A program made the translations under genes and the position numbers. Below, piece after piece: positions 24,503-33,086 of a stretch of DNA of 64,000 bases (position 1 is the stretch's first letter; each line of letters starts with the position of its first letter). Source of the DNA: DAOSCP01 sp035379625 (lineage in GTDB: Bacteria > Bacteroidota > Ignavibacteria > Ignavibacteriales > DAOSCP01); the NCBI GenBank assembly GCA_035379625.1, contig DAOSVM010000002.1, positions 1 through 64,000 of the forward strand, given 5' to 3'. The notes under the pieces were generated by a model. It did not search any database. It had not been told where the DNA came from and saw nothing but the letters and a program-made list of their open reading frames with translations.

Positions 24503-25837
24503 ATGGAGCTAAATGAATTAAAGAAATTAATATGGATTATTATCTTATTCCTATTATTATTCTTTCTACCTATCAATAATGTAGTTTTTTTTAATGCAAT
24601 TTATTCAATGCTAGATTTGATTAAATGGTATGCAAGAGAACATGTTATTTTATGTTTATTACCCGCTTTTTTGATTGCAGGATTTATAAGTGCTTTTAAA
24701 TCAAGCATCTGTTTTGAAATATTTAGGTGCTAATACCAAAAAATGGATTTCATATTCCGTTGCCTCTGTTTCAGGTTCTATTCTAGCTGTTTGTAGTTGC
24801 ACAGTTTTACCATTATTTTCAAGTATACATAAAAAAGGAGCAGGTTTAGGTCCAGCTATTGCTTTTTTATATTCTGGCCCTGCAATAAATATTTTAGCTA
24901 TTATTTTGACAGCGAGAATAATTGGTCTTGAAATGGGAGTGGCTAGAACACTTGGAGCAATTGGTTTTAGTATTGTTATTGGTGGTATTATGGAATTTAT
25001 TTACAGAAATGAAGAGAAACAGAAGAAAGAAGATACAATGAATATAGTGGTACCAGAAGATAGTAGGCCTTTCTGGCAAAATGTCTCTTTATTTTTTACT
25101 TTAGTTTTAATTTTAGTTTTCGCAAACTGGGGAAAACCTACAGGCGCTAGTAATAATAATTTTTTCTACATAGTTTGGAATATTAAATGGTACTTGGTTG
25201 GTTTTTTCTTTTTATTCTTATCTTTTGGTTTAAATAAATTCTTTAGTGTTAAATTACGTGATATTATAGTTATAAATATAATTGTTACCATTGCAGCAGT
25301 AATTAGTATAATGAATTTTGAACCAAAATTTCAACCACTTTTACCTGTTGGGCTTGGTGTACTAAGTTTAGGATATTTTATATTAAAAGATAACGAAAAC
25401 TTTGAAAATCAGAATTGGATATTAGAATCATGGAGCTTTGCTAAAGATATTTTACCACTATTATTACTTGGGGTTATGTTTGCTGGTTTTCTATTAGGGT
25501 CAAATCACGATGGAAAAGAGCTTGCGGGTATAATACCTAAAGATTGGGTGAACAATATAGTTGGAGGAAATAGTTTGTTATCTAACTTCATTGCTTCTAT
25601 TGTTGGTACATTTATGTATTTTGCAACTTTAACTGAAATACCAATTATTCAAGGATTTTTAAATGCTGGAATGGGAAAAGGACCAGCATTAGCATTGTTC
25701 TTATCCGGTCCTTCACTTTCATTGCCAAGTATTTTAGTAATCAGAAAAATTTTAGGAAACGAAAAAACATTTGTTACGTTATCCTTGTTATAGTATTATC
25801 TACATTAGCAGGTTTTATTTTTGGGAATTATTTTTAA
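24503..25837 (+). pseudogene. ArsP/DUF318-type permease with two frameshifts
   Basis: This family exports trivalent organoarsenicals or related compounds. The first frame (24503-24733) stops early. The second, from about 24700, continues with NQASVLKYLGA, the hallmark CSCTVLPLF and the repeated SGPA/SGPS glycine motifs. One extra base in the T4A3 run near 24703 explains the break. Near 25770 a missing base (GTTAC for GTTTAC) cuts the last helix: the other frame gives VILVIVLSTLAGFIFGNYF and ends at 25837. Corrected length is about 444 residues. GGAG precedes the ATG. Either a decayed gene or two sequencing errors. Confidence 0.8.
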
Positions 25838-25849
25838 TAAGGTTTTAAT

Positions 25850-26200
25850 ATGAAAATAAAAATAGATGAAATTTTAAAGGCCTTATCTGAGCCAACAAGA
25901 ATCAAAATTTTATGCATTATTTATGTAAGAAATGTGAATTTATGTAATATAGTCGATTTTTTAGGTTTATCATATCCTACAATTTCGATACATATTAAAA
26001 CATTGAAAGAAATTGGGATTATTGAAGTACAAAAAAATGGTAGATGGCAGGAATTAAGTTTGTGTAAAAACAATAAAAACAAAATTATTAAATTTATTAT
26101 CGATAATTTTGAATTATTATTTGAAGATTATTTATTGAACAAAAAAGAGATAAAAAAATTAGACCAAATAATCGAACAAAAATCATGTAACATAACATAA
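25850..26200 (+). CDS. arsR: ArsR/SmtB-family repressor
   Basis: A winged-helix dimeric repressor released from DNA by As(III) or other metals. LKALSEPTRIKIL opens the fold, and the recognition helix is LSYPTISIHIKTLKEIG. Cysteines at ILCIIY, NLCNIV and LSLC are candidates for the metal site, but the classic CxC of plasmid ArsR is absent. Length is 116 residues. It follows the permease by 12 bases and precedes arsC, so it probably controls the cluster through the palindrome at 24454. Effector identity is inferred from context. Confidence 0.88.
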   Translation: MKIKIDEILKALSEPTRIKILCIIYVRNVNLCNIVDFLGLSYPTISIHIKTLKEIGIIEVQKNGRWQELSLCKNNKNKIIKFIIDNFELLFEDYLLNKKEIKKLDQIIEQKSCNIT

Positions 26201-26225
26201 TTACTAATAAAAAAAGGAGGTAGAA

Positions 26226-26633
26226 GTGAAATCAGTTCTAATTTTATGTACTGGAAATTCTTGTAGAAGCCAAATTGCAGAAGGTATAATGAAAAATCTA
26301 CATCCGGACTATGAAATATATTCTGCAGGGACAAAACCTGCTGAAAGAGTTCACCCTTTAGCTATTAAAGCTCTTTCAGAAATAGGAATTGATATATCTC
26401 AAAATTATCCCAAAAAAGTAGATGATTTTATAAATAAATCATTTGATTTAGTACTTACTGTTTGTGATAGTGCTAATGAAACATGCCCAGTTTTTACAGG
26501 TAAGGTTAAAAAACGATTACATCATAGTTTTGAAGATCCTGCTGCAGCAGTTGGTAATGAAGAAGAGATATTTGGCGTTTTTAGAAAAGTAAGAGATGAA
26601 ATTTATCAATTTTTGCAAAAATTAGAAATATAA
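26226..26633 (+). CDS. arsC: Thioredoxin-coupled arsenate reductase
   Basis: A low-molecular-weight phosphatase-fold enzyme that reduces arsenate to arsenite. The P-loop CTGNSCR (Cys8 to Arg14), the resolving pair Cys80 and Cys87 and the general acid in EDPA (Asp104) are all present, which places it in the thioredoxin-dependent class. The GTG start is supported by an excellent AAAGGAGG site five bases upstream. The next gene encodes a small thioredoxin-like protein that could serve as its reductant. Length (135) is standard. Confidence 0.93.
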   Translation: MKSVLILCTGNSCRSQIAEGIMKNLHPDYEIYSAGTKPAERVHPLAIKALSEIGIDISQNYPKKVDDFINKSFDLVLTVCDSANETCPVFTGKVKKRLHHSFEDPAAAVGNEEEIFGVFRKVRDEIYQFLQKLEI

Positions 26634-26658
26634 TTATAAAAAATTAAAAGGTGAAAAA

Positions 26659-26901
26659 ATGAAAATCAAAGTATTAGGCCCAGGTTGTGCTAATTGCAAA
26701 ACTTTAGAAGCTAGAACTCGAGAAGCTTTAACCCAATTAAATGTCAATGCTGAAATCGAAAAGGTTGAAGATTATGACAAAATTATTTCGTATGGAATAA
26801 TGCGTACGCCTGGTTTAGTAATTGATGAAAAAGTTGTGGTAAGTGGTAGAGTACCAACTGTTGAAGAAATTAAGAAATTTGTAAATAGCCATTTACAATA
26901 A
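26659..26901 (+). CDS. Small thioredoxin/glutaredoxin-like redox protein
   Basis: An 80-residue thioredoxin-fold protein with the active site CANC at residues 10-13 and the cis-proline TPGLVID near 55. It belongs to the minimal thioredoxin group often paired with DUF318-type permeases. AAAAGGTG precedes the ATG. Position between arsC and the arsF/G-like pair suggests a role as electron donor for arsenate reduction or for maintaining permease cysteines. A hairpin terminator follows. Confidence 0.9.
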   Translation: MKIKVLGPGCANCKTLEARTREALTQLNVNAEIEKVEDYDKIISYGIMRTPGLVIDEKVVVSGRVPTVEEIKKFVNSHLQ

Positions 26902-26915
26902 TAATTTTATAACAA

Positions 26916-26953
26916 AAAAGTTTTGAGCTTGAATTAATAAGCTCAAAACTTTT
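26916..26953 (+). terminator. Hairpin terminator after the small thioredoxin gene
   Basis: A 15-bp perfect stem (AAAAGTTTTGAGCTT / its complement) with an 8-base loop, then TATTTTTATT. It may attenuate rather than stop transcription into the arsF/G-like pair. Confidence 0.85.
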
Positions 26954-26977
26954 ATTTTTATTATTTGGGGGTAAAGT

Positions 26978-27364
26978 ATGAAACTAAGATTATTTTTTCT
27001 TCTAGCGACTTTTACTTATGTCTTAGCAAGTGATATAACTATTTACTATTTCCATAGTTCTATGCGTTGTATAACTTGCAAAACTGTAGAAAATAATACA
27101 AAAAAGGTAATAGATGAACATTACACAGATTTAGTAAAAAAAGGAACATTGCAACTTAAAATTATAAATATCGATGATCCTAAAAATGAAGGATTAGTTG
27201 AAAAGTATGAAGTTTTCGGATCAACTTTAATATTAGTAAAAAAAGATAATAACAAAGAAGTGAAATCTATAAATCTTACAAAAGAAGCTTTTATGAATGC
27301 TAGAAATTATTCCTCTTTTGAAAATATGTTGACAAACCAAATTAATACTTTAATGAAAAATTAG
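26978..27364 (+). CDS. ArsF-like exported thioredoxin-fold protein
   Basis: A signal peptide (residues 1-18) precedes a thioredoxin-like domain with CITC at residues 31-34 following YYFHSSMR. The pattern matches proteins annotated as ArsF-like, found with ArsG permeases. Length is 128 residues. GGGGG precedes the ATG. The next gene begins 9 bases after the stop. It probably works in the periplasm, delivering or reducing a substrate for the ArsG-like membrane protein. That partnership is known for arsEFG-type loci and is inferred here. Confidence 0.75.
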   Translation: MKLRLFFLLATFTYVLASDITIYYFHSSMRCITCKTVENNTKKVIDEHYTDLVKKGTLQLKIINIDDPKNEGLVEKYEVFGSTLILVKKDNNKEVKSINLTKEAFMNARNYSSFENMLTNQINTLMKN

Positions 27365-27373
27365 AGAGAATAT

Positions 27374-28069
27374 ATGGATTTGTTTAATCAACTCATAGAA
27401 AATTCTAATATTCCAATTGTAACATCTATACTTATAGGTATAATGGCTACAATTAGTCCTTGTAATTTAACAACTAATTTGGCTGCTATTGCATATTTAT
27501 CAAAAGATTATGAAACAAAATATAATACATTATTTTATATTTTAGGTAGAATTCTAACTTTTACAATAATAGGAGCAATTTTATTTTTAAGTAAAAATAC
27601 TTTTGCAATTTCTAAGTTTATACAAGTTAATGGAAGCAAATTATTTGGTCCTTTTCTTTTTATATTGGGTATATTTTTGCTTGATATAATAAAATTCCCA
27701 GAATTAAAATTTTTGAATATAAATTATAGTCCTGATAGCAATAAAAAGAATATTTATTCTGCTTTTCTAATGGGATTATTCTTTGCTTTAGCATTTTGTC
27801 CATATAGTGCAGTTTTATTTTTTGGTTTTGTTGTTCCATTATCACTTGGTAGTAAAGCTGGTTTTTTGAACATAATATTATATGCTATAGCTTCATCGAT
27901 AATTGTGATAATTTTTTCTGTATTATTGAAATATACAGTTATAAATACAAAAAAATTATTTAAAAATATAAATAAAATTGATTTACTACTACGCAAAATA
28001 ATAGGTATAACTTTTTTAATTATTGGTTGTTATTACATTTTATTTACTACTTTAAAAATAAATTTATAG
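27374..28069 (+). CDS. ArsG/DsbD-type six-helix membrane protein
   Basis: About six transmembrane segments in 231 residues. The two cysteines at equivalent places in the two halves, Cys30 (TISPC) and Cys142 (AFCPYS), follow the CcdA/DsbD pattern for passing electrons across the membrane; ArsG permeases form a branch of this family. It follows the ArsF-like gene closely and precedes the CDF exporter by 8 bases. Either an arsenical permease or a thiol-electron carrier for ArsF is possible, and the sequence does not decide. Confidence 0.75.
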   Translation: MDLFNQLIENSNIPIVTSILIGIMATISPCNLTTNLAAIAYLSKDYETKYNTLFYILGRILTFTIIGAILFLSKNTFAISKFIQVNGSKLFGPFLFILGIFLLDIIKFPELKFLNINYSPDSNKKNIYSAFLMGLFFALAFCPYSAVLFFGFVVPLSLGSKAGFLNIILYAIASSIIVIIFSVLLKYTVINTKKLFKNINKIDLLLRKIIGITFLIIGCYYILFTTLKINL

Positions 28070-28077
28070 GTAAACTT

Positions 28078-28983
28078 ATGCATAATCATGATCATATAAA
28101 CCTTAATAAGAAACATTTATTTATAACCTTTTTATTAAATATTTCTATTTTTTTAGTACAAATTATTGGTGGAGTAATTTCTGGATCGATGGCACTTATA
28201 AGTGATGCAATGCATAATTTATCAGATTCCGCATCTTTAATTTTAACTATTATAGCAAATAAGATTTCAGAAAAAGAAAAAAATACAAATTATACTTTTG
28301 GCTATAAAAGAATTGAATTATTGGCAGCAATTGTTAATTCTGTTTTGCTTTTAGTAATTGGTATTTTTATAATCAAAGAAGCAGTTGTATTATTTGGGGA
28401 GAATAGAATAATTGATACAAATTTAATGGCTTATTTTGCTTTGTTTGGTGTTTTTGCAAATTTAATAGGAACATTGTTGTTAAAAAAAGATTCAGAAAAA
28501 AATTACAATATAAAATCTGCATATTTGCATTTATTAACAGATGTTTTGTCTAGTGTTGCTGTGATAGTAGGTGCTATTGTGATGAAATATTTTGGATTGC
28601 TTTGGGTTGATTTACTTCTATCTATTGTGATAGCTATATATATGATTTATGAATCATGGGAAATAATATTAAATTCTACTAGAATATTTTTGATGCGCGC
28701 ACCTAAGGATTTGGATTTAAACCTAATAATTGAGAATTTATACAAAAACTTTGAAATTAAAAATATTCATCATGTGCATATTTGGCAAATGGATGAGAAT
28801 AATATTCATATCGAATTTCATGCTGAATTTTTTACCAATGATTTACAAGAAATAAGCCAAATTTATGATAAAATTGAAGAGTTTTTGCATGATAATTATG
28901 AAATTACGCATTTAACAATACAAGCAGAATATTCGAGATGTTGTGATAAAAGAATAATTGCAGAAAAAGAAAAGGGGCATTAA
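28078..28983 (+). CDS. Cation diffusion facilitator (CzcD-type) metal exporter
   Basis: An inner-membrane Zn/Co/Cd-proton antiporter with six helices and a cytoplasmic C-terminal domain. Metal-binding residues are visible in helix 2 (SDAMHNLSD) and helix 5 (HLLTDVLSS); the N-terminus is His-rich (MHNHDH) and the tail has paired cysteines (RCCDK). The ATG at 28078 is preferred over an in-frame ATG at 28027, which lies inside the ArsG-like gene. Length is 301 residues. It closes the metal-resistance cluster, and its stop codon sits in the terminator loop. Confidence 0.92.
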   Translation: MHNHDHINLNKKHLFITFLLNISIFLVQIIGGVISGSMALISDAMHNLSDSASLILTIIANKISEKEKNTNYTFGYKRIELLAAIVNSVLLLVIGIFIIKEAVVLFGENRIIDTNLMAYFALFGVFANLIGTLLLKKDSEKNYNIKSAYLHLLTDVLSSVAVIVGAIVMKYFGLLWVDLLLSIVIAIYMIYESWEIILNSTRIFLMRAPKDLDLNLIIENLYKNFEIKNIHHVHIWQMDENNIHIEFHAEFFTNDLQEISQIYDKIEEFLHDNYEITHLTIQAEYSRCCDKRIIAEKEKGH

Positions 28984-28992
28984 AGCCCCTTT
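28971..28992. terminator. Bidirectional terminator between CDF exporter and TonB receptor
   Basis: AAAGGGGC and GCCCCTTT form a perfect stem around ATTAAA, which contains the exporter's stop codon. T-runs lie on both strands. Confidence 0.9.
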
Positions 28993-28996
28993 TTTT

Positions 28997-31090
28997 TTAT
29001 ATTAATTTATAACCAAGTTCAAATAAATACCATCTGCCAGGTTGTGGATATGGGTGTGTTACACTACCGCCTTGTTCGTATTTTTTATTAAATAAATTAT
29101 CAACAGATATTTTAATTGATAAACCATCTAATAAAAAGTTCTCTGTTCTGATGGCAGTATTAATTATAGTGGCTGCTTTAACTTTATAATTTGCATCAAC
29201 AAAAGATCTACCATTTGTAAAAGTAATATTATAAGGAGATTCTTGTTCACCAATATACCTAATTGTTAAATTATACCAAAATGTTTTAATAATATTTGGT
29301 ATTGGATTAATATCGAATATAAAGTTTCCTGTAATAGATGGAACATTTTTTACATTATCATTGAAAACATCATAGTTTTTAAAATCTGATACTTTTTGAT
29401 AAGTAAAATTAGCTCGAATTCTATAGTTTTGTTCAAGATATGCTATTTCTTCTTCTATTCCATAGTTTTTAAGCATACCAGCATTAATATAAAAGGGATC
29501 AGCAAGAGTACCAGCAGCACTATTATTTCTATAGACAAAATCTTTTAAGTGGTTATAGAATAAAGTTAAATTATTTTTTAATTTATTACCGAAAAAACCT
29601 AAAGTATTTGTAAATTGATATGAAGTTAGGTATTCAGGTTTTAAGTTTTGTGATCCAGAGTATGATTTCAAGATATTATATCTATACCAATATGGTGCAT
29701 CAACAAAAGATTCAGAATAAGAAAGTTTAAGTTGAAAACTTTCAGAGGGTATATAAATCAAAGCAAGTCTTGGACTAAAATTATCAATAGGGTCTCCTTT
29801 TCTTCTTATTTTATAATCATATCTAAAACCTATATTGAAAATAAAATCATCTAAAAATTTCTGTTTAATTTGTCCAAATGTAGAGTATATTACCTCTCTA
29901 CCTGGTATCATTAAACCAGAAGTATAAGTTGAAGGTTTACCAGATTTTCCAGATATTAAAAATGCATCATTCATATAAGCATAATCTGTTTGAATCCCCA
30001 AAATAGCATTACCTTTTCCCAAATTTAAATCATATTGATAACCTAATTGTGTAATAAAACCCAGATCATATTCATTCCATTTAATTCCACTGAAAGAAGT
30101 GTCTAATGGACTATTGTTAATAATACCGTGTATTTTATTAGCGTCATAATATAAATTTATACTAAATTCTAATTTTGGATTTATAGTAAAATTTTTTTGC
30201 AACCCTGAATGTGTAAAAGTTGAATTAAGGCCTGGGCCAATATCATCAAATAATTTAATTGCACTATATTCATAAATCTCGCCTGTTTTATCACCACCAG
30301 ATAAAGGCTCAACATATGTTCCAGAACGATTAGAAAAGTTGAAAATAATATCATTAAATTTATATTTTATTCCAAAGTCATAAGAAGGAGTATTTTTAAA
30401 TGCATTCAAGTAAGCTTTACCATCTCTATTAATTGCCGAAAAATTTTGAGATGCTGGAATTGTTCTTTCTTCGCCATCACTTTTGTAAAAAGTTCCATAA
30501 ATAAATATATCAGAATTATCTGATTTGCTGCCAAAAATGAAATTTGAGGTTTTTTGTCCAAAATTTCCAATACCACCTGTTATTTGTAATCCGTTAAAAT
30601 CATCTGCAGATAAAGTAACAATATTAACAACTGCAGTTAGAGCAACATTACCATATAAAGAGGAAGATGGTCCTCTTAATATTTCTATTTGCTTAATATT
30701 ATTTAACGAAATGGAAAAATCGGGATTTGCTTCAGAATAAACTCTACAATTTAACCTATGTCCATCTCTCATTATTAATAATTTTTTGTTGAGAAGATGC
30801 ATAAACACCACGTACTGCTACATTAACTTCATTGTGATCTTGTGAGAAAGTAAAGCCGGGAACGTACATTACTAATAGATCTTTTAAATTTTTAGCTCCA
30901 GAGTTAATAATCATATCTCTTGTTATTATTGTTACAGGTACAGGTGTTTCTTCAATAGGTTCGGATAATTTTGATGCTGATTCGACTTTTACATTGAGTA
31001 ATTCTTCTAAACTAAGTTCCATCAGATTATTAACATCTTGACATAAAGATAAAGTAGTTAATAGAATAATAACAATGATAATTTTTGCAT
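28997..31090 (-). pseudogene. TonB-dependent outer-membrane receptor with two frameshifts
   Basis: An outer-membrane barrel with an N-terminal plug, normally importing metal chelates, vitamins or sugars. The best start is ATG at 31090 after TTTAGGAG. Its frame breaks at once; restoring one A to the A5 run gives a signal peptide (KIIIVIILLTTLSLCQ) that joins the plug frame. The plug (TPVPVTIITRDM, VRGVYASSQQK) breaks again near 30783, where removing one A from an A6 run gives KLLIMRDGHRLN, then LRGPSSSLYGNVA and the barrel to the C-terminus. Two A-run indels imply decay or sequencing error. Next to metal genes, substrate unknown. Confidence 0.82.
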
Positions 31091-31186
31091 AATATATCTC
31101 CTAAATTGTTAGTATTTAATTATAAATATAAAAATTTTATAATAAATTGTCAAAAGTAATTAATATTAAATTAAACATATTTAAAT

Positions 31187-31876
31187 TTATTTAATATCTG
31201 CTGTATGAACTTCTTCTTCTAAAAAGTCAATTAGGTTATTTTCATGTATTATTGCTGCGGTAAGTTTATCTCCATAGACACAGCCAGTGTCTATGTAGTA
31301 AGCATTTGCTTTATGATCATATCGAATTTCATTTTGCGGTGTGTGCCCTACAATCTGAAGCAAGCCAATGTTCATAATTTGATCTCTATTCCAAAGAATC
31401 CCAACACTTACGTCTTTAGTGTTATAAAGAATTGGATAGAATAATTCATCTCTTAATTCATCATTAATTATAAGTTGCCCAGCATAAAATTCTGATATTC
31501 CTGCATGGGAGATAAAACAGTCTTTTGTTTTATAGTAAATAGGTAAATCTTTTACAAAATTTAAGTGTTGTTGTAATTCATTAAATAGATTTTTATATGA
31601 AAGTAATGTTTTGTAAGGATTATTATATAGCCAGTTTTGAGCCATTATTGAAGTTGTATCACGGAAATAACAATAAAACATATAATCGTGATTGCCCATC
31701 ACAGGTTTTATATTCTTTGTGATAATGAAATTTAAAGTTTCAAATGCAAAATTTCCTCTATCAACTAGATCTCCTGTTGTATAAATTTCTATACCTGGGT
31801 ACTTAGTAGTTACTTTTTTATATAAAGCTCTTAATGTGTTATAACAACTATGTATATCACCTATTACAGCTACCAT
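31187..31876 (-). CDS. PP2A/ApaH-like serine/threonine phosphatase family protein
   Basis: A soluble metallophosphoesterase of 229 residues. The metal-site motifs are GDIHSCYN near the N-terminus, GDLVDRG, GNHDYMF and GHTPQNE. The group includes bacterial protein phosphatases and dinucleoside tetraphosphatases, and the sequence does not separate them. The internal ATG at 31876 is preferred over 31912, because the extra 12 residues precede the first beta strand of the fold (MVAVIGDIH). It is divergent from the arginine operon. Confidence 0.88.
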   Translation of the reverse strand: MVAVIGDIHSCYNTLRALYKKVTTKYPGIEIYTTGDLVDRGNFAFETLNFIITKNIKPVMGNHDYMFYCYFRDTTSIMAQNWLYNNPYKTLLSYKNLFNELQQHLNFVKDLPIYYKTKDCFISHAGISEFYAGQLIINDELRDELFYPILYNTKDVSVGILWNRDQIMNIGLLQIVGHTPQNEIRYDHKANAYYIDTGCVYGDKLTAAIIHENNLIDFLEEEVHTADIK

Positions 31877-31941
31877 TATATATATTTTAATTTGGTAAAC
31901 AAATATAGACAAAATTACTGATAATCTAAAAATAATTTACT

Positions 31942-31969
31942 TATGTATATATATGCATAATTATGCATA
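31942..31969. promoter_or_regulatory. Candidate ArgR operator (two overlapping ARG boxes)
   Basis: TATGCATAATTATGCATA at 31952-31969 is a perfect 18-bp palindrome that fits the ARG-box layout (TGCAT around an AT core, as in the TTGCAT-type boxes). TATGTATATATATGCATA at 31942-31959 is an imperfect overlapping copy. It lies about 100 bases upstream of argC, whose operon encodes ArgR, so autoregulation and arginine repression are likely. Confidence 0.7.
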
Positions 31970-31993
31970 AAATAATAAAAATTATACTAAAAG

Positions 31994-32009
31994 ATGTATA
32001 TATATACAT
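31994..32009. promoter_or_regulatory. Second candidate ARG-box palindrome upstream of argC
   Basis: ATGTATATATATACAT is a perfect 16-bp palindrome beginning 42 bases (about four helical turns) after the first perfect box. A TATAAT at 32040-32045 may be the -10 element of the argC promoter, 27 bases before the ATG. Confidence 0.45.
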
Positions 32010-32071
32010 ATTTTTGTTTAAATTACAAATAAAATGTTGTATAATGAAATTAAAAAAATGAAGTTTAAGAT

Positions 32072-33073
32072 ATGAAAGAGATTGGGATCATAGGTGGTAC
32101 CGGTTATACCGGAGTTGAATTATTAAAAATTTTGAAAAATCATCCTGAAATAGCAAAAATTAGTATTGCAGCTAATTCTACAGCAAACAAAGGCTTATAC
32201 GAAGTATTACCAGAATTGGTAAGTATTGTTGATGATATTAAAATTCAAACAGTAGAAGAATTATTAGAAAATAATTATGATGTAATATTTTTAGCTTTGC
32301 CTCATGCAGAAGCACATAATTTAGTTCCGATGTTATTGAATAGAGACACACTTATTATAGACCTTGGTGGAGATTTCAGATTAAGTTATTGTGATGACTA
32401 CAAAAAGTGGTATGGCTTTGAACATTTACATCAAAACTTGCTTGATTGTAAAACATATGGTTTAGCAGAATTTGTTATTAGCTATAATTTTAAATTGATT
32501 GCTAATCCTGGATGCTATCCCACATCAATATTATTAGCAGTTATTCCAATCATTAAATTAATGAATAATAATATAGAGAGTATTAATACAGTTTCTTATT
32601 CTGGGTTAAGTGGTGCTGGTAAAAGTTTAAGACCAGATTTACTATTAAGTGAAATGTATGGAAATGTAAAAGCTTATAATATTTTAAAACATAGACATGA
32701 AATTGAAATTTACCAACAAATGAATAAATATGGATATAATAAACAATTTTCATTTATTCCTCATTTATTACCTGTAATGCGAGGAATATATTCTACTACA
32801 ATTATAACATTGAAAAATAAAGTTAATAAACAAGATATTATTAATTTTTATAAAGAAATATATAAAGATGAAATTTTTGTAAGAGTTAGGAATAATGTTC
32901 CGGAGCTTAAATGGGTAGTTAACACGAATTTTTGCGATATAGGAATTGAAGTTCGAGATAATGTTATTGTTATAAATAGCGCTATTGATAATTTATTAAA
33001 AGGGGCATCTGGACAAGCGATTCAAAATATGAATAAATATTTCGGATTTAATCAAACTTTAGGTTTATTATAA
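32072..33073 (+). CDS. argC: N-acetyl-gamma-glutamyl-phosphate reductase
   Basis: The third step of arginine synthesis, an NADPH-dependent reduction. The nucleotide-binding loop GGTGYTG is at residues 8-14 and the catalytic Cys148 lies in NPGCYPT. The late HRHEIEIYQ and PHLLPVMRG motifs are conserved. Length (333) is standard. It is the first gene of the arg operon and lies downstream of the ArgR-type operators. No strong ribosome binding site is visible, and the leader is AT-rich. Confidence 0.97.
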   Translation: MKEIGIIGGTGYTGVELLKILKNHPEIAKISIAANSTANKGLYEVLPELVSIVDDIKIQTVEELLENNYDVIFLALPHAEAHNLVPMLLNRDTLIIDLGGDFRLSYCDDYKKWYGFEHLHQNLLDCKTYGLAEFVISYNFKLIANPGCYPTSILLAVIPIIKLMNNNIESINTVSYSGLSGAGKSLRPDLLLSEMYGNVKAYNILKHRHEIEIYQQMNKYGYNKQFSFIPHLLPVMRGIYSTTIITLKNKVNKQDIINFYKEIYKDEIFVRVRNNVPELKWVVNTNFCDIGIEVRDNVIVINSAIDNLLKGASGQAIQNMNKYFGFNQTLGLL

Positions 33074-33086
33074 ATTTGGGGGTAGT

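Noticed and set aside
24695..24712. Programmed ribosomal frameshifting in the permease
   Set aside because: No slippery heptamer of the XXXYYYZ type in register and no following pseudoknot; a second unrelated indel near the 3' end makes mutation or sequencing error more likely.
30775..30790. Phase variation of the TonB receptor through the A6 run
   Set aside because: The run is only six bases, shorter than tracts known to vary at high frequency, and another indel nearby would also be needed.
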